Below are positions 10,031 through 20,139 of a stretch of 64,000 nucleotides of DNA, piece after piece; the first letter of the stretch is position 1; each line of letters starts with the position of its first letter. The DNA lies in the NCBI GenBank assembly GCA_963575745.1, contig CAUYUJ010018893.1:678694-742693 (forward strand), read 5' to 3'. Below the pieces are notes generated by a model that saw only the letters and a list, made by a program, of their open reading frames with translations, made no database searches and was not told where the DNA came from. A program made the translations under genes and the position numbers. This stretch comes from Prorocentrum cordatum. Taxonomy: Eukaryota > Sar > Dinophyceae > Prorocentrales > Prorocentraceae.

Positions 10031-10640
10031 CCTCGCACGGGGCTCGGGCGAAACCAAGAAGACTCCCCGCTGGCCCGCGTCAGCCTCTCCCCCTCATGCA
10101 CGCCGCAGTCCTCTTTGCTGCCCCCGCTCCTTCGTCTCTTCTCCCTCGCGGTACTCGCAGCAGCAGATGGTTGGGTTCTTCGTCAGGCTAATTGTTCTAT
10201 CGCCCACCACCGTCCCACCGCCCACCACCATCCACCGCCGCCCACCGTTCACCGCCCGCCCTGTATGCCCACGGACCAACAAGACAAGAATTCAGGATGC
10301 GATCTACACCCCCCTCGGACAATGATACAACTTCTGGTCGTGTCGAAGAATCGTCCCAGGGACTTCCCTGGGGATAGTTGTCATCCCTGGTCCGTGTTTG
10401 ACGGTCCCATTGTCCGACATGGTCCCCAGAGGCTAACACATACGAAAAGCCGAAGGTGACGGACACTAACACATCGACGATTCATGATGCATGACTTTTC
10501 CAGGGCCGTGTAGTTCCACCGTCCACCAGCCTCCGCCCTTCTTGGATACGGCAGGTCCGTTTCTTTCACTGTTTCCAACAATCGTGATATGAAACGAAGA
10601 TGGTCAGATTATAGACCCACGCACCTGAAACCGGATATAG
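10031..10640. other. No gene seen
   Basis: Contains ACC/CCA-rich words (CCCACCGCCCACC at 10200-10260) and otherwise non-repetitive sequence to 10640. No domain recognised in any frame. A palindromic word ATTCATGATGCATGA occurs near 10481. Confidence 0.4.
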
Positions 10641-10950
10641 TTGTGAAGCATGGGAACGTTTCTAAGACACAAGCTTGAGCGACGGGCAGATCCCATGCTC
10701 CATGTAACGGTGGCGATGTACCGTGCCAGGGGCGGTGCTGTGCTGTGCTGTGCTGTGCTATTGTCAAAAGTGCCATGCCGAGGTGAACTGTGTTATGCTC
10801 TACTCAGCGTTGTGGATCAGGTCGTCCCTGTCGTCAAAATCTTAACCGAACTGATCCGGATCTTAGGCTCGAGCTGCCTGAGCGCATACCTCGAGCTGGT
10901 TGAGCTCGAGCCGCGCGAGGTGCTCGACCAGCTCGAGCTCAGAATCTGAT
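10641..10950 (+). repeat. Module M4, diverged copy
   Basis: Shares with other M4 units GATGTACCGTGCCA, a TGTGCTGTGCTGTGC pentamer run at about 10737-10765, GTTGTGGATC, ACCGAACTGATC-GGATCTTA and GCTCGAGCTGCCTGAGC. The B-box-like stretch of other copies is altered here. Confidence 0.75.
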
Positions 10951-10959
10951 TCAGTTCCA

Positions 10960-11165
10960 TCACGGGACGAAGCAAGAGGGGGTACTTCCGAACCGACGCG
11001 AAACGCACCGAGTATGGACGGACCGAAGCGCGGCAAACCAAGACGCGACGAACTGCTGCAAGACGGAACAAACCGGTACGAACCGAGACGAATGCCAAAG
11101 CGACCCGAGTCGAAGCGAGACAAAACAAACCAAGACTGCGAAGAGCCGAATCCGCTTTCGGCTCA
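10960..11165 (+). repeat. Degenerate ACGAACCGA simple repeat
   Basis: GAACCGACGCGAAACGCACCG, CCGAAGCGCGGCAAACC, GGTACGAACCGAGACG and CGAGTCGAAGCGAGAC recur about every 10 bases. A-rich purine bias on +. Likely decayed short-unit repeat. Confidence 0.65.
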
Positions 11166-11258
11166 CCATCCTGAAAGCCTATGGCTTCTGACGAGGGAAC
11201 CGCACTCCGAGGTACCAGGGCCCCTCGCAGATAACCATGGCCACGGTTCGGGCGTGAC

Positions 11259-12430
11259 TTGCGATTGATTCGCACCGTTTTGCACTGTGCTGCGTCATGC
11301 TTCCTTGAGCTTTCCCGTCCCGGCGCGTGGCAGGGTCGAGCGGGCCGAGGCGCGGGCGTTCCTGACGGTGCTGGGGAACAAGATGCTGCCGCGCAGGATC
11401 CGCGCGGAACATGGGGGGGGGGCGGGTTTCAGAGGGGCGAAAGAGGGCGCGCGAGCTGGAAGCGACCGCGCGCGGACCTGTGGAAGCAGATCTGGCGCAA
11501 GGTGAAATGCCCGGAGATGGAGTCGGTGCGCCGCGTGAAGGCGCATCGGTCGAAGACCAAGATTGAGCAGCTGCAGGGCGACGAGCTCAAGGTCGCGCGC
11601 GGCAACGGCGCCGCGGACTTGCTGGCGACGGAGGGCGCGGTGAGCAGGGCGCGAACTTCGACAGGCAGCAGGCGCTCGTGGAGCTGGGGGCGATAGCGCG
11701 CTGGGTGGTGCAGAACATCGGCTGGCGGCGCCGGAAGATGGCGGGGGGGATGGCCAGGCGCCCCCAGGCGAGGGCCAGGCCGACCGCGAAGGAAATTGCC
11801 GACGAGGCACAGGGTGGTGACGAAGGGCAAGTCGACAGTTTGCGCGAAGTACGTCGAGCGAGCCGCCTCCGAGCGCATGCGCGAGAAGCTGTGGGGGTCG
11901 GACTGTCAGCGGCCGCCGTGGAGGTCCACGGGGGCCATGGGGGCCGGGGCCTCGGGGTCGCTGGAAGCGCGCGCGGCGATCGTAGCGGCGGTGGCAGGGG
12001 CGGCGGGAAGGCGGTCGGGTGAAGAGCGTCGCGGGCCAGGCGAATCTCAGCAGCTTGCAGCGCGAGCGCGCCGCGTGGAAGTGCGTGGGCCGCGCGTTGC
12101 GCGTGCAACGTGCGGCGCGCACTCGTCGACGAGAAGAGCGGGCCTCAGCGCCGCCTGCCCTGGGCCGCTGGAGAGAGAAGGCAAGTCGAGCAAGGGCGAT
12201 GCCGGGGGGAAGAGGAGGGGTCGCGTCTCGCCGGGCAGGCACCCGCAGACAGGGAAGCCACTCGCTCGAGAACCTGTCCTGCCAGTGCAACGCGGGCGCG
12301 CACTTCGCGGGCGGGGGGGCCGATGGAGCCGCGGCTGGTCGCGAAGATCCGAGCCCATGCTGCTGGGGAGCGGCTGACGGGCTTTCCGGCGGGATCCGTC
12401 CGGGGCCCCTTGGAATGGGCAAAATTTGCT
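11259..12430 (+). pseudogene. LINE C remnant: RNase H domain plus Cys-rich C-terminal tail
   Basis: The frame 11259-11696 contains ADLWKQIWRKVKC, then VKAHRSKTK (about 11535-11561) and ARGNGAADLLA (about 11595-11627). KAH and GN-x-x-AD fit the C-terminal RNase H signature, where the Asp is a metal ligand. An N-terminal piece VERAEARAFLTVL lies at about 11333-11371 in another frame, so the domain is broken by a frameshift. Downstream pieces in changing frames (KGKSTVCAK near 11827, AAWKCVG near 12076, NLSCQCNAGAHF near 12270) look like the Cys-containing tail of the same protein. The element is cut at both ends: an M4-type/simple-repeat block upstream and a satellite array downstream. Confidence 0.6.
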
Positions 12431-12439
12431 GGGCGAAGG

Positions 12440-13820
12440 GCCCATTCGAAGTCGTTGGTGTCATCTTCGGTGGAGCCCCTTTTGGGGCTGAGAAGCGCGT
12501 GGGGTGTGCGTGCCAAACTGGGATGGGGGCGGCATGTGGGCGCTGCCGCTGGGGCCTCCGGTGGAGCTTCCTCGAGGGCCTTCGGCGCGGCTTCGTCTGT
12601 CCGCGATCTGTTCGGTGGGGGGGCCTAAGGAACTCTGGGCCGTCCAAGATGGCCCTTCCTTCCTTTTCTCCCTCTTTGCCCGCGCGCTTCCAAGTCCAAG
12701 GCTGCGGGCGCAGAGCAGTGCGGACCCCCCGCGACGCGCGCCGTTCGCGCCGAAGTGGCCCCGGCGACGCTCGCGGGTCGTCCGCTGCGCGGAGCACGGA
12801 AAGCTAGCTGGCTGGCTGATGGCGGGCAAGACACCAGCCGCTGAGCAGAGCGACGCCGAGCGAGGCGCTGGGCAGAGCGCGGTGCGAAGTTCCCGCGACG
12901 CGCGTTGGTCGTCCCCAGACGGTTCCAGCGACGCGCGCGCGTCGCTCGCGGCGCGAGGCCAAACTGTTAGACAATCAAGAGAAGGCGCTGCTCGGGCGGG
13001 CCAGGTTCCCAGGTCAGGCCCCGCGGATATTCTCGGTGAGACCGAGCTCCCTGGCGAGGGCCGTCTCCGCCTTCCTGCGCCTTTTCGTGCGCGCTGCAAA
13101 CTGTTTGAGCTGCTTCCATTGCATGTGGACTTTGCCTCTGGGGCATTCGGCCCAGCTCCCTATGTGGCCGCGAACAGTGTGGGGTGTTTGCCGCAATGGG
13201 CCTGCGGTGGGCGGCGGGCCCAATGCAGATTTTGCCGCTGCGATCGTCGGTGAAGCCCCCGCAGGGGCCACGAAATGTATGAGTGGTGTGCCGGCATGGA
13301 CATGCGGTGGGCGGGGTGGGCGCATGTGGACTTTGCATACGGGGTCTTCGGTCAGGTTCCCTATGGGACCACGAACCGTGTGGTGTGTGTGTCGAAATGT
13401 ACATGCGGTGGGCAGGGTGGGCGCATGTTGACTTTACATGTGGGGCCCTTGGTGAAGCCCCCTCGGGCCGCGACCCGTGTGAGTGGTGCGTCGAAGTGGA
13501 CGTGCGGATGGTGGGATCGGCGCATGTGGACTTTGCCTCTGGGGCCTTTGGTGGAACTCCCTTTTGGGCCACAAGCCGTGTGAAGGGTGTGCCGACACGG
13601 ACATGCGGCGGGCGGGGATGGGCGCATGTGGATTTTGCATTTTGGGCCCTCGGTGGAGCTTCCTACGGGGCCACGGACCGTGTGAGGGGTGTACCGAGAT
13701 TGACGTGCGGCGGGCGGGGCCGGCGCGTGCGATTTGTGCGATTGGGGCGTTCGGTGGAGTCGGTGGAGTTCCCTGTGGGGCCACGAACCGTGGTGGGTGC
13801 GCTGAAATGGTGGACATGCG
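12440..13820 (-). repeat. GAGCTCCACCGAAGGC satellite in reverse orientation, about 100-bp units
   Basis: Plus-strand units read GCATGTGGACTTTGC, GGGGCCTTCGGTGGAGCTCC, GGGGCCACGAACCGTGTG and GGTGTGCCGA. The GCATGTGGACTTTGC anchor recurs at about 13122, 13323, 13422, 13524 and 13623, giving a period near 100 bp. Two similar units lie at 12440-12640. The interval 12645-13105 between them is GC-rich without a recognisable gene. This array faces the 14340-15702 array across two inverted Y modules. Confidence 0.8.
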
Positions 13821-13876
13821 GAGAGCAAAGGTAAAGATGGGAGGAGGGTGGGGGCGGGAGGAAGGAGGCGGGAAAA

Positions 13877-13935
13877 GAACGCTGGACGCTGTCTCTTCAA
13901 AACGAGGACCCAACCGTACACGCTGGTCGGGGGAA
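13877..13935 (-). repeat. Satellite-flank module Y, reverse copy
   Basis: Reverse complement of the module at 9569: ACGCTGGACGCTGTCTCTTC then AAAACGAGGACCCAACCG. It sits between the reversed satellite and a CTTGGGGCC block. Confidence 0.85.
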
Positions 13936-14165
13936 CAACTTGTTGGGGGCCTCTTGGGCGCCTCTTGGGGCCTCCTTGGCGCCTCTTTGGGCCCTCTTGG
14001 GCCGCTCTTCGGAGCCTTTGGGCTGCTCTTGGGGCCATCTGGGGGAGATCGATCGAAGAAGGGAGGATCTTACTCCTCTGGACTCAACTTGGCGCGCTCT
14101 TGGGGCATTCTTGGGGGCTCTTGCTGCCCTTTTTGGGCTCTGTCACGCGGCCCTCAGAGGACCTC
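13936..14165 (+). repeat. Degenerate CTTGGGGCC/CTCTTGG repeat
   Basis: GCCTCTTGGGCGCCTCTTGG, CCCTCTTGGGCCGCTCTTCGG and TCTTGGGGCATTCTTGGGGG recur every 9-18 bases. Similar blocks occur at 16030-16180, 30956-31165, 32490-32660, 43920-44110 and 60180-60310. Confidence 0.75.
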
Positions 14166-14252
14166 TTGGCGCTGTATTCAGGCTTCGGACGGCCATCGGA
14201 AACGAACAGGCGGGAAGGCTATCCTTGAGTTCCTTTTGTTTTGAAGGATTTG

Positions 14253-14310
14253 TCCCAGCCGTCCTTTGGTGTTGGGTCCTCGTTTTGAAGAGACGGTGCC
14301 CCGCGTTCCT
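14253..14310 (+). repeat. Satellite-flank module Y, copy 3
   Basis: CCCAGCCGTCCTTTGGTGTT, GGGTCCTCGTTTTGAAGAGA and CGGTGCCCCGCGTTCC. It directly precedes the 89-bp array. Confidence 0.85.
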
Positions 14311-14339
14311 CCTTGTGTTTCGCCCACCCAGTACATCGC

Positions 14340-15702
14340 TTCGTGGCCCCATCGGGAGCTCCACCGAAGGCCCCAGTGGCAGGGTTCGCATGGCGGCCTC
14401 GGGCCATTTCGGCACACCCCTCTCGAGGATCGTGGCCCCATAGGGAGCTCCAGCGAAGGCCCCAGTGGCAGGGTTCGCATGGCGGCCTCGGGCCATTTCG
14501 GCACACCCCTCACGAGGATCGTGGCCCCACAGGGAGCTTCAGCGAAGGCTCCAGTGGCAGGGTTCGCATGGCGGCCTCGGGGCATTTCGGTACACCCCTC
14601 ACAAGGATCGTGGCCCAATAGGGAGCTCCAGCGAAGGCCCCAGTGGCACGGTTCCCCTGGCGGCCTCGGGCCATTTCGGCACACCCCTCACGAGGATCGT
14701 GGCCCCATAGGGAACTCCACCGAAGGCCCCCAGTGGCACGGTTCGCATGGCGGCCTCGGGCCATTTCGGCACACCCCTCACGAGGATCGTGGCCCCACAG
14801 GGAGCTTCAGGAAAGGCGCCCAGTGGCTAGGTTCGCATGGCGACCTCGGGCCATTTCGGCACACCCCTCACGATGATCGTGGCCCCATAGGGAGCTCCAG
14901 CGAAGGCCCCCAGTGGCAGGGTTCGCATGGCGACCTCGGGCCATTTCGGCACACTCCTCTCGAGGATCGTGGCCCAATAGGAACCCCAACGAAGGCGCCA
15001 GTGGCAGGGTTCGCATGGCGGCCTCTGGCCATTTCGGCACACCCCTCACGAGGATCGTGGCCCCATAGGGAGCTCCACCGAAGGCCCCCAGTGGCACGGT
15101 TCGCATGGCGACCTCGGGCCATTTCGGCACACCCCTCACGAGAATCGCGGCCCCATAGGCCCATAGGGAGCTCCACCGAAGGCGCCAGTGGCAGGGTTCG
15201 CATGGCGACCTCGGGCCATTTCGGCACACCCCTCACGAGGATCGTGGCCCCATAGGGAGCTCCACCGAAGGCCCCCAGTGGCACGGTTCGCATGGCGACC
15301 TCGGGCCATTTCGGCACACCCCTCACGAGAATCGCGGCCCCATAGGGAGCTCCACCGAAGGCGCCAGTGGCAAGGTTCGCATGGCGACCTCGGGCCATTT
15401 CGGCACACCCCCACGAGGATCGCGGCCCCATAGGGAGCTCCACCGAAGGCCCCCAGTGGCAGGGTTCATATGGCTGCCTCGGGCCATTTCGGCACACCCC
15501 TCACGAGGATCGTGGCCCATAGGAGCCCCACCGAAGGCGCCAGTGGCAGGGTTCGCATGGCGGCCTCGGGCCATTTCGGCACACCCCTCACGAGGATCGT
15601 GGCCCCACATGAGCTCCAGCGAAGGCCCCCACTGGCAAGGTTCGCAGGGCGGCCTCGGGCCATTTCCGCACACCCCTCACGAGGACCGTGGCCCCATAGT
15701 TG
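14340..15702 (+). repeat. 89-bp satellite, about 15-16 units
   Basis: The GAGCTCC anchor falls at 14356, 14445, 14534, 14623, 14712, 14802, 14892, 14981, 15070, 15168, 15257, 15347, 15435, 15523 and 15611. Steps are 88-90 except one of 98 caused by a local CCCATAGG duplication. Each unit reads GGCCCCATAGGGAGCTCCAC, CGAAGGCCCCAGTGGCAGGG, TTCGCATGGCGGCCTCGGGC and CATTTCGGCACACCCCTCAC, then GAGGATCGT. The long open frames on both strands here are artefacts of the stop-free unit. Confidence 0.95.
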
Positions 15703-15896
15703 TGTTGCTTCAACAACCGCGCCTGGGCGTCGTACTCCTCCTTGTCGACGTGCAACGCCACCTCCTCCTTCATGGCTCTCGAAGCCCTCTCCTGCTTCTG
15801 CTCCTCGGTCAGAGGGACGCCGTCCTTGTCGTCGTCGGCCCCCGCGAAGACGGCCACGAACGTGCTCCTGAGCATGTCGGGCTCTGGCGGGAAGCC
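15703..15896 (-). pseudogene. Exon-like coding fragment with acidic coiled-coil-like sequence
   Basis: On the minus strand a roughly 64-residue segment reads GFPPEPDMLRSTFVAVFAG, then ADDDKDGVPLTEEQKQERAS, RAMKEEVALHVDKEEYDAQA and RLLKQHN. Third codon positions are almost all G or C, amino-acid use is balanced and charged, and no repeat explains it. This is the most gene-like short stretch in the window. It stops where the 89-bp satellite begins and is entered from a satellite-like word (CCCTATGTGGCCAC). No convincing splice site is seen at either edge. It is therefore either a captured exon fragment inside a satellite or an exon whose introns are filled with repeats. Protein family not recognised; the acidic D/E/K pattern suggests a helix. 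Confidence 0.5.
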
Positions 15897-16274
15897 GTGG
15901 CCACATAGGGAGCGCGGGCGAAGATGGTATTCACAATTGCGGTATTCACAACTGCATATGGTTGGGCCCTTCGCCAGGCTAATGGCCTCTTGGCGGCCTC
16001 CTGGGTAGGCTCCGTGGCCAGTCGGAGCCGTCTTGAAACGGTCTTGGGGCCTCGCAGAGCACCCTGGGAGCCATGTTGAACCATCTTGGGCTATCTTGAG
16101 CCATCTTGGAGGCCATCTTGGGCTTTCTGAGGCCCTGCGTGAGCCATTTTGGGGCTTCCTAAACACTCCAACTCCTCGCATCCCCCCCCTTCCAGGTCCA
16201 AGGGAGGGGGTGTGGGGGAGGGGTAGACCCCGAGAGGTTGGAAACAACACCGCTTTAGACCACCTGCGCCCAAA
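15897..16274. other. CCATCTTGG degenerate repeat and module Z
   Basis: From about 16030 to 16160 words such as GAACCATCTTGGGCTATCTT and GAGCCATCTTGGAGGCCATC recur. From 16180 to 16290 there is a module (CCAGGTCCAAGGGAGGGGGT, then GGGGAGGGGTAGACCCC, CGCCCAAAGGGCCGGCGGGATTC) that recurs at 44205-44340. No gene seen. Confidence 0.6.
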
Positions 16275-17030
16275 GGGCCGGCGGGATTCCGCCGGCCCTG
16301 CGCGACTTCGTTTTTTATAGCAAAACAGCTCTGGCGGCCCCACGCAAGTCGAGGCCGTGTTTGGATTTTTCAAAAAAAAAGCCTGGGCGTCTGCCTTTTT
16401 TCCGTGAGCATGATCGACCCATGAACCCAGAAAAAGGAACATGGACATGTGAGGCATAGCGGCGTTTCAAAACTTTTGATTGGGCGACGGGCAATTGCAA
16501 TGATGAGTGTTTCGGTTTCGATGTACCGTGCCGGGTGCTGTGCTGTGCTGTGCCGTGCTGTATTGCGATGTGCCGTGCCGCGATTGTGTTCTATAGCGCT
16601 GTGGATCGAGTCCTCCTTTGCATTCGAGTCCTGACCGAGCTGATTTGGATCTTCAGCTCGAGCTGCCCGAGCACATAGTATCTGCTTCAGAACTAGCTGA
16701 AGTGGAAACGTGGAGGACGTTCGTTCAAGTCGCCGCCAACATAATTGACCCACGAACCAAAACAAAATAATGCAGACATTGAAGGCATGACACCGTTTCA
16801 AAGACACCTGATTGGACGACGGGCAACGGCAATGCTGAGTGTATCGATCTTGATGTACCGTGCCGAGGGCTGTGCTGTGCTGCGCCGTGCTGAATGGCGA
16901 TGTGCCGCGCCGCGATTGTGCTGTATAGCGTTGTGGATCGAGTCGTCCTTTGCATCCGAGTCCTGACCGAATCTTCAGCTCGAGCTGCCTGAACACATCA
17001 CAGCTGCCCCAGAACTAATTGACAAGGAAA
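16275..17030 (+). repeat. Module M5 followed by two M4 units
   Basis: M5 (GGCCCTGCGCGACTTCG, GCAAGTCGAGGCCG, GCCTGGGCG) runs to about 16400. M4 units start near 16407 (GCATGATCGACCCATGAACC) and 16742 (AATTGACCCACGAACC). They contain GATGTACCGTGCCG, TGTGCTGTGC, GCGATGTGCC, GTTGTGGATCGAGTCCTCC, GCATCCGAGTCCTGACC and GCTCGAGCTGCC. Confidence 0.85.
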
Positions 17031-17160
17031 CATGCTAGGAGGACGTGCCGCGGACTGCCCCAAGCGGCGCGCCAGACGACGTGCCAGGGGACGTGCCACT
17101 GCGGGACGTGCCAAGGGGTCGCGCTACGGAACGTGCCAATGGACGTGCCACCTCATGCTA
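17031..17160 (+). repeat. Module M3: 12-bp GGGACGTGCCAC minisatellite
   Basis: Units of GGGACGTGCCAC with variants (GACGTGCCAGG, GCGCTACGGAACG). The 12-bp period keeps reading frame, giving tetrapeptide-like repeats in open frames. These are not taken as genes. Confidence 0.85.
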
Positions 17161-17274
17161 GACATCTTCTTGGGCGATCTGGACATGTGAAGACAGGTGG
17201 TTCGCTCGAGACATCCTCAACACATCCTCATGATATACGTCCGTTTCAGGCACCCTTGAAGGCCCCAGGAGGCC
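17161..17274 (+). repeat. Module M2, single diverged unit
   Basis: Contains ATGCTAGACATC, GGGCGATCTGGACATGTGAA and GCTCGAGACATCCTC, matching one 75-bp unit of the array at 20140-21190. Confidence 0.75.
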
Positions 17275-19500
17275 CATGTTAGATACCCCGTAAGTGACCT
17301 GGACACGTTAAAGAAATTCGTTCCGCCATGTTGAATCCCCCCGTGGGCGGCCTGGACACGTAAAAGCACGTGATTCCATTTCGGGTCAAGCATGTTCGGT
17401 ACCCCCCATGGGTGGCCTGGACGCGTAAACAAACGTGGGACCAGCTCTGGGCAACCATGTTAGATACACCCCTGGGTAGCTTGGACACGTTCAAACACAT
17501 GGCCCTTGCTCGGGACAACCATGTTAGATACACCCCTGGGTGGCTTGGACACGGTAAAACACTTTTTTCAAGCTCGGCACAACCATGTTAGATACCCCCT
17601 TGGGTGGCTTGGACACGTAAAACCACTTGATGTCAGCTCGGGACCACCATGTTAGATACCTCCTGCGTGGCCCGGACATGTAAAAAGCACGTGGTTCCAG
17701 CTCGGGGGAACCATGTTAGATACACCCCTGGGTGGCCTGGACACGTTAAAACACGTGGCGCCAGCTCGAGACAACCAGGTTAGATGCCCTTCACCCCCCC
17801 TGCGTGGCCTGGATACGCTGAATTCGCGCTCCCGCTCGAGACATCCTCGGAATGTCTTCCCTGGAGGGGCACCCAAAGCGCCACCCCCTGTCCAGAACAA
17901 GGGAACATCATTTTTCTGTATTGGGACAAGTGTTCGGGTAGCGCTTTTCGGCCCCCCATGCGGTTCCTGATAATTCGGCGGTGGGCCGGACGCAACGTTA
18001 ATACTCCCCCGGGGCGGCCTGGACACGTAAACACGTGGTTTCAGTTCGGGACAATCAGATGCCCCATTGGGTGGCCTGAACACGTAAAAACACATGGTGC
18101 CAGTTTTGGGCAACCATGTTAGATACACCCTTGTGTGGCCTCGACACGTTCAAACACTGGTGCCAGCTCGGCACAACCATGTTAGATATCGCCTTGGGTG
18201 GCCTGGACACGTAGAAATGTGGGTGCCAGCTCTGGGAAACCATGTTAGATACCCCCAAGGGTGGACTGGACACGTTAAAACACGTGGTGCCAGTTCGGGA
18301 CAACCATGTTAGATGCCCCTTTGGGTGGCCAGGACATGTAAAAACACGTGGTGCCAGCTCGGGACAACCATGTTAGATACACCTTTGAGTGGCCTGGTCA
18401 AGTTAAAACACGCAGTCGTTGCTCGGGACAATCATGTTAGATACCCCCCTGCGTGGCCTGGATACGCTGAATTCGCGCTCCCGCTCGAGTCATCCTCGCA
18501 ATGTCTTGGGGCCCCCAAAGCGCCACCCCCTGACCAGAGCAAGAGAACATCATTTCTCTGTATTGGGACATGTGTTCGGGTAGCGCTTTTCGGCCCTCCG
18601 TGCATTTCCTGAGAATTCGGCCTTGGACCCGACACCATGTTGGATATCCCCCCCTGGGCGGCCTGGACAGGTAAAAACACGTGGTTCCAGTTCGGGACAG
18701 TCATGTTAGATACCCCCTGGGTGGACTGGACACGGAAAAACACGAGGTTCCAGCACAGTGCCACCATGTTAGATACTTCCATGGGTGGCCCGGACACTTG
18801 GAAACAAGCGGTTCCAGCGCAGGACCACCATGTCAGATACCCCTCCTGGGTGGCCTGATCATGAAACAACACATGGTTCCAGCTCGGCACCACCATGTTA
18901 GATACCCCCTGGGTGGCCTGGACACGTGAAAACACGTGATTCCAGCTCGGGACAACCATGTTAAATACTCTCTTGCGTGGCCTGGATCAGCTGAATTTGC
19001 GCTCCCGCTCGAGGCGTCTTCGCAATGTATTCCCTGGAGAGGCCCCCCCAAAGCGCCACCCCTTGTCCAGAGCAAGAGAACATCATTTTTGTGTATTGGG
19101 ATATGTGTTCGGCCCTCCGTGCGTTTCCTGATAATTTTGCGTTGGGCCCGATGCCATGGTGGATATCCCCCCCCTGGGCGGCCTGGACAGGTAACAACAC
19201 ATGGTTCCACTGGGTGGCCTGGACTTGTAAAAACATGTGTTTCAAACTCGGGACAATCATGTTAGATCCCCCCTGGGTGGCCTGGACTTGTAAAAACATG
19301 TGTTTCAAACTCGGGACAACCATGTTACTCGGGACCACCATGTTAGATGCACCCCTGGGTGGCCAGGACACGTGAAAACAGCTGATTTCAGCTCGGGACC
19401 ACCATGTTGGATACCCCCCTGATGGCCTGCACACGTAAAAACTCACGGTTCCAGCCCACCCAGGGGGGATTTCGGGCGCCAGCGACGGACAAGCATGTTG
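17275..19500 (+). repeat. Module M1: 64-bp satellite array with CACGTG sites
   Basis: CATGTTAGATA anchors fall at 17456, 17520, 17584, 17648 and 17712, a strict 64-bp step in the first part. The unit reads CCATGTTAGATACCCCCCTG, GGTGGCCTGGACACGTGAAA and ACACGTGGTTCCAGCTCGGG. Three longer diverged inserts around 17820-17990, 18470-18620 and 18995-19160 share GCGCTCCCGCTCGAG and CAAAGCGCCACCCCCTGTCC, so the array also has a higher-order unit. A 64-bp step shifts frame each unit. Confidence 0.95.
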
Positions 19501-19780
19501 GATACCCCCCCTGGCCGACCGGGGCACGTGAAAACGAGCATTTCGCCTGAGACATCCTCTGAACTGGCTCCCCACGAGGACCCCGCTCGAGACATCCCCC
19601 AACTCTGCAGAACCAGCGTTTCGCTCGAGACGTCTGCAACACATTCGGCCTCCTTCAAGTCGAGGCGGGGGGGAAAACCAACTAAAAGAGAACCCTGGGC
19701 CGGAGCCCATTCCGGGAAGTTCCGACTCAGCTCCTAAAAGGAACGACACGACACGAGGCACGGGCTCACGGACGCGCCAC
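19501..19780 (+). repeat. Mixed M2/M5 remnants
   Basis: GTTTCGCTCGAGAC-type M2 words to about 19640, then an M5-like TCAAGTCGAGGCGGGGG and GAGAACCCTGGGCCGGAGCC to about 19740. TCCGACTCAGCTCC then leads into an M3 array, exactly as at 33380-33420. Confidence 0.7.
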
Positions 19781-20139
19781 AGAATGTGCCAGGGGGGCAA
19801 TATGGGGATGCGCAAGGGGACGTGTCAGGGGACGTATCGTATCAGGGGACGTGCCCTGGAAGTGTCAGTGACCTGCCACGGGACGTGCCAACGCGCGTGC
19901 CATGGGGCGGCCAGAGGACGTCATGCCAAGGGACGTTGCAAGGGGCGCGCCACGGAACGGGCAGGGGAAACGCTTGGGGAGGAGCCAGGAAACGCGACAG
20001 AGGACGAGCCAGTGAACGTGCCACGCCGAGTGGCGTGCTAGGGGACGTGCCAGGGCACGTCACGCCAGAGCGTCGCAAGGGACGCGTCAGGGGACGCGCC
20101 AGCGCGCCAGGGGACGCCCCACGGACGGGAGGGGTTGGA
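19781..20139 (+). repeat. Module M3 array, second block
   Basis: GGGGACGTGTCAGGGGACG, ACGGGACGTGCCAACG and similar 12-bp-type units. The block at 33400-33780 is alignable over most of its length, for example both carry GCATGCCAAGGGACGTTGCA-like and ACGCCAGA-CGTCGCAAGGG words. Confidence 0.85.

Noticed and set aside
14266-15255. 329-codon open frame with regular peptide repeats
   Set aside because: It is the translation of the 89-bp satellite. Similar frames exist on both strands and continue into neighbouring units irrespective of phase.
16120-16145. Match of AGCCATTTTGG to the dinoflagellate spliced-leader sequence
   Set aside because: It lies inside a degenerate CCATCTTGG repeat that generates such words, and the rest of the leader does not match.
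17275-19500. CRISPR-like regularly spaced repeats
   Set aside because: Units are contiguous with no unique spacers, the context is eukaryotic, and no Cas-like genes are present. This is a satellite.
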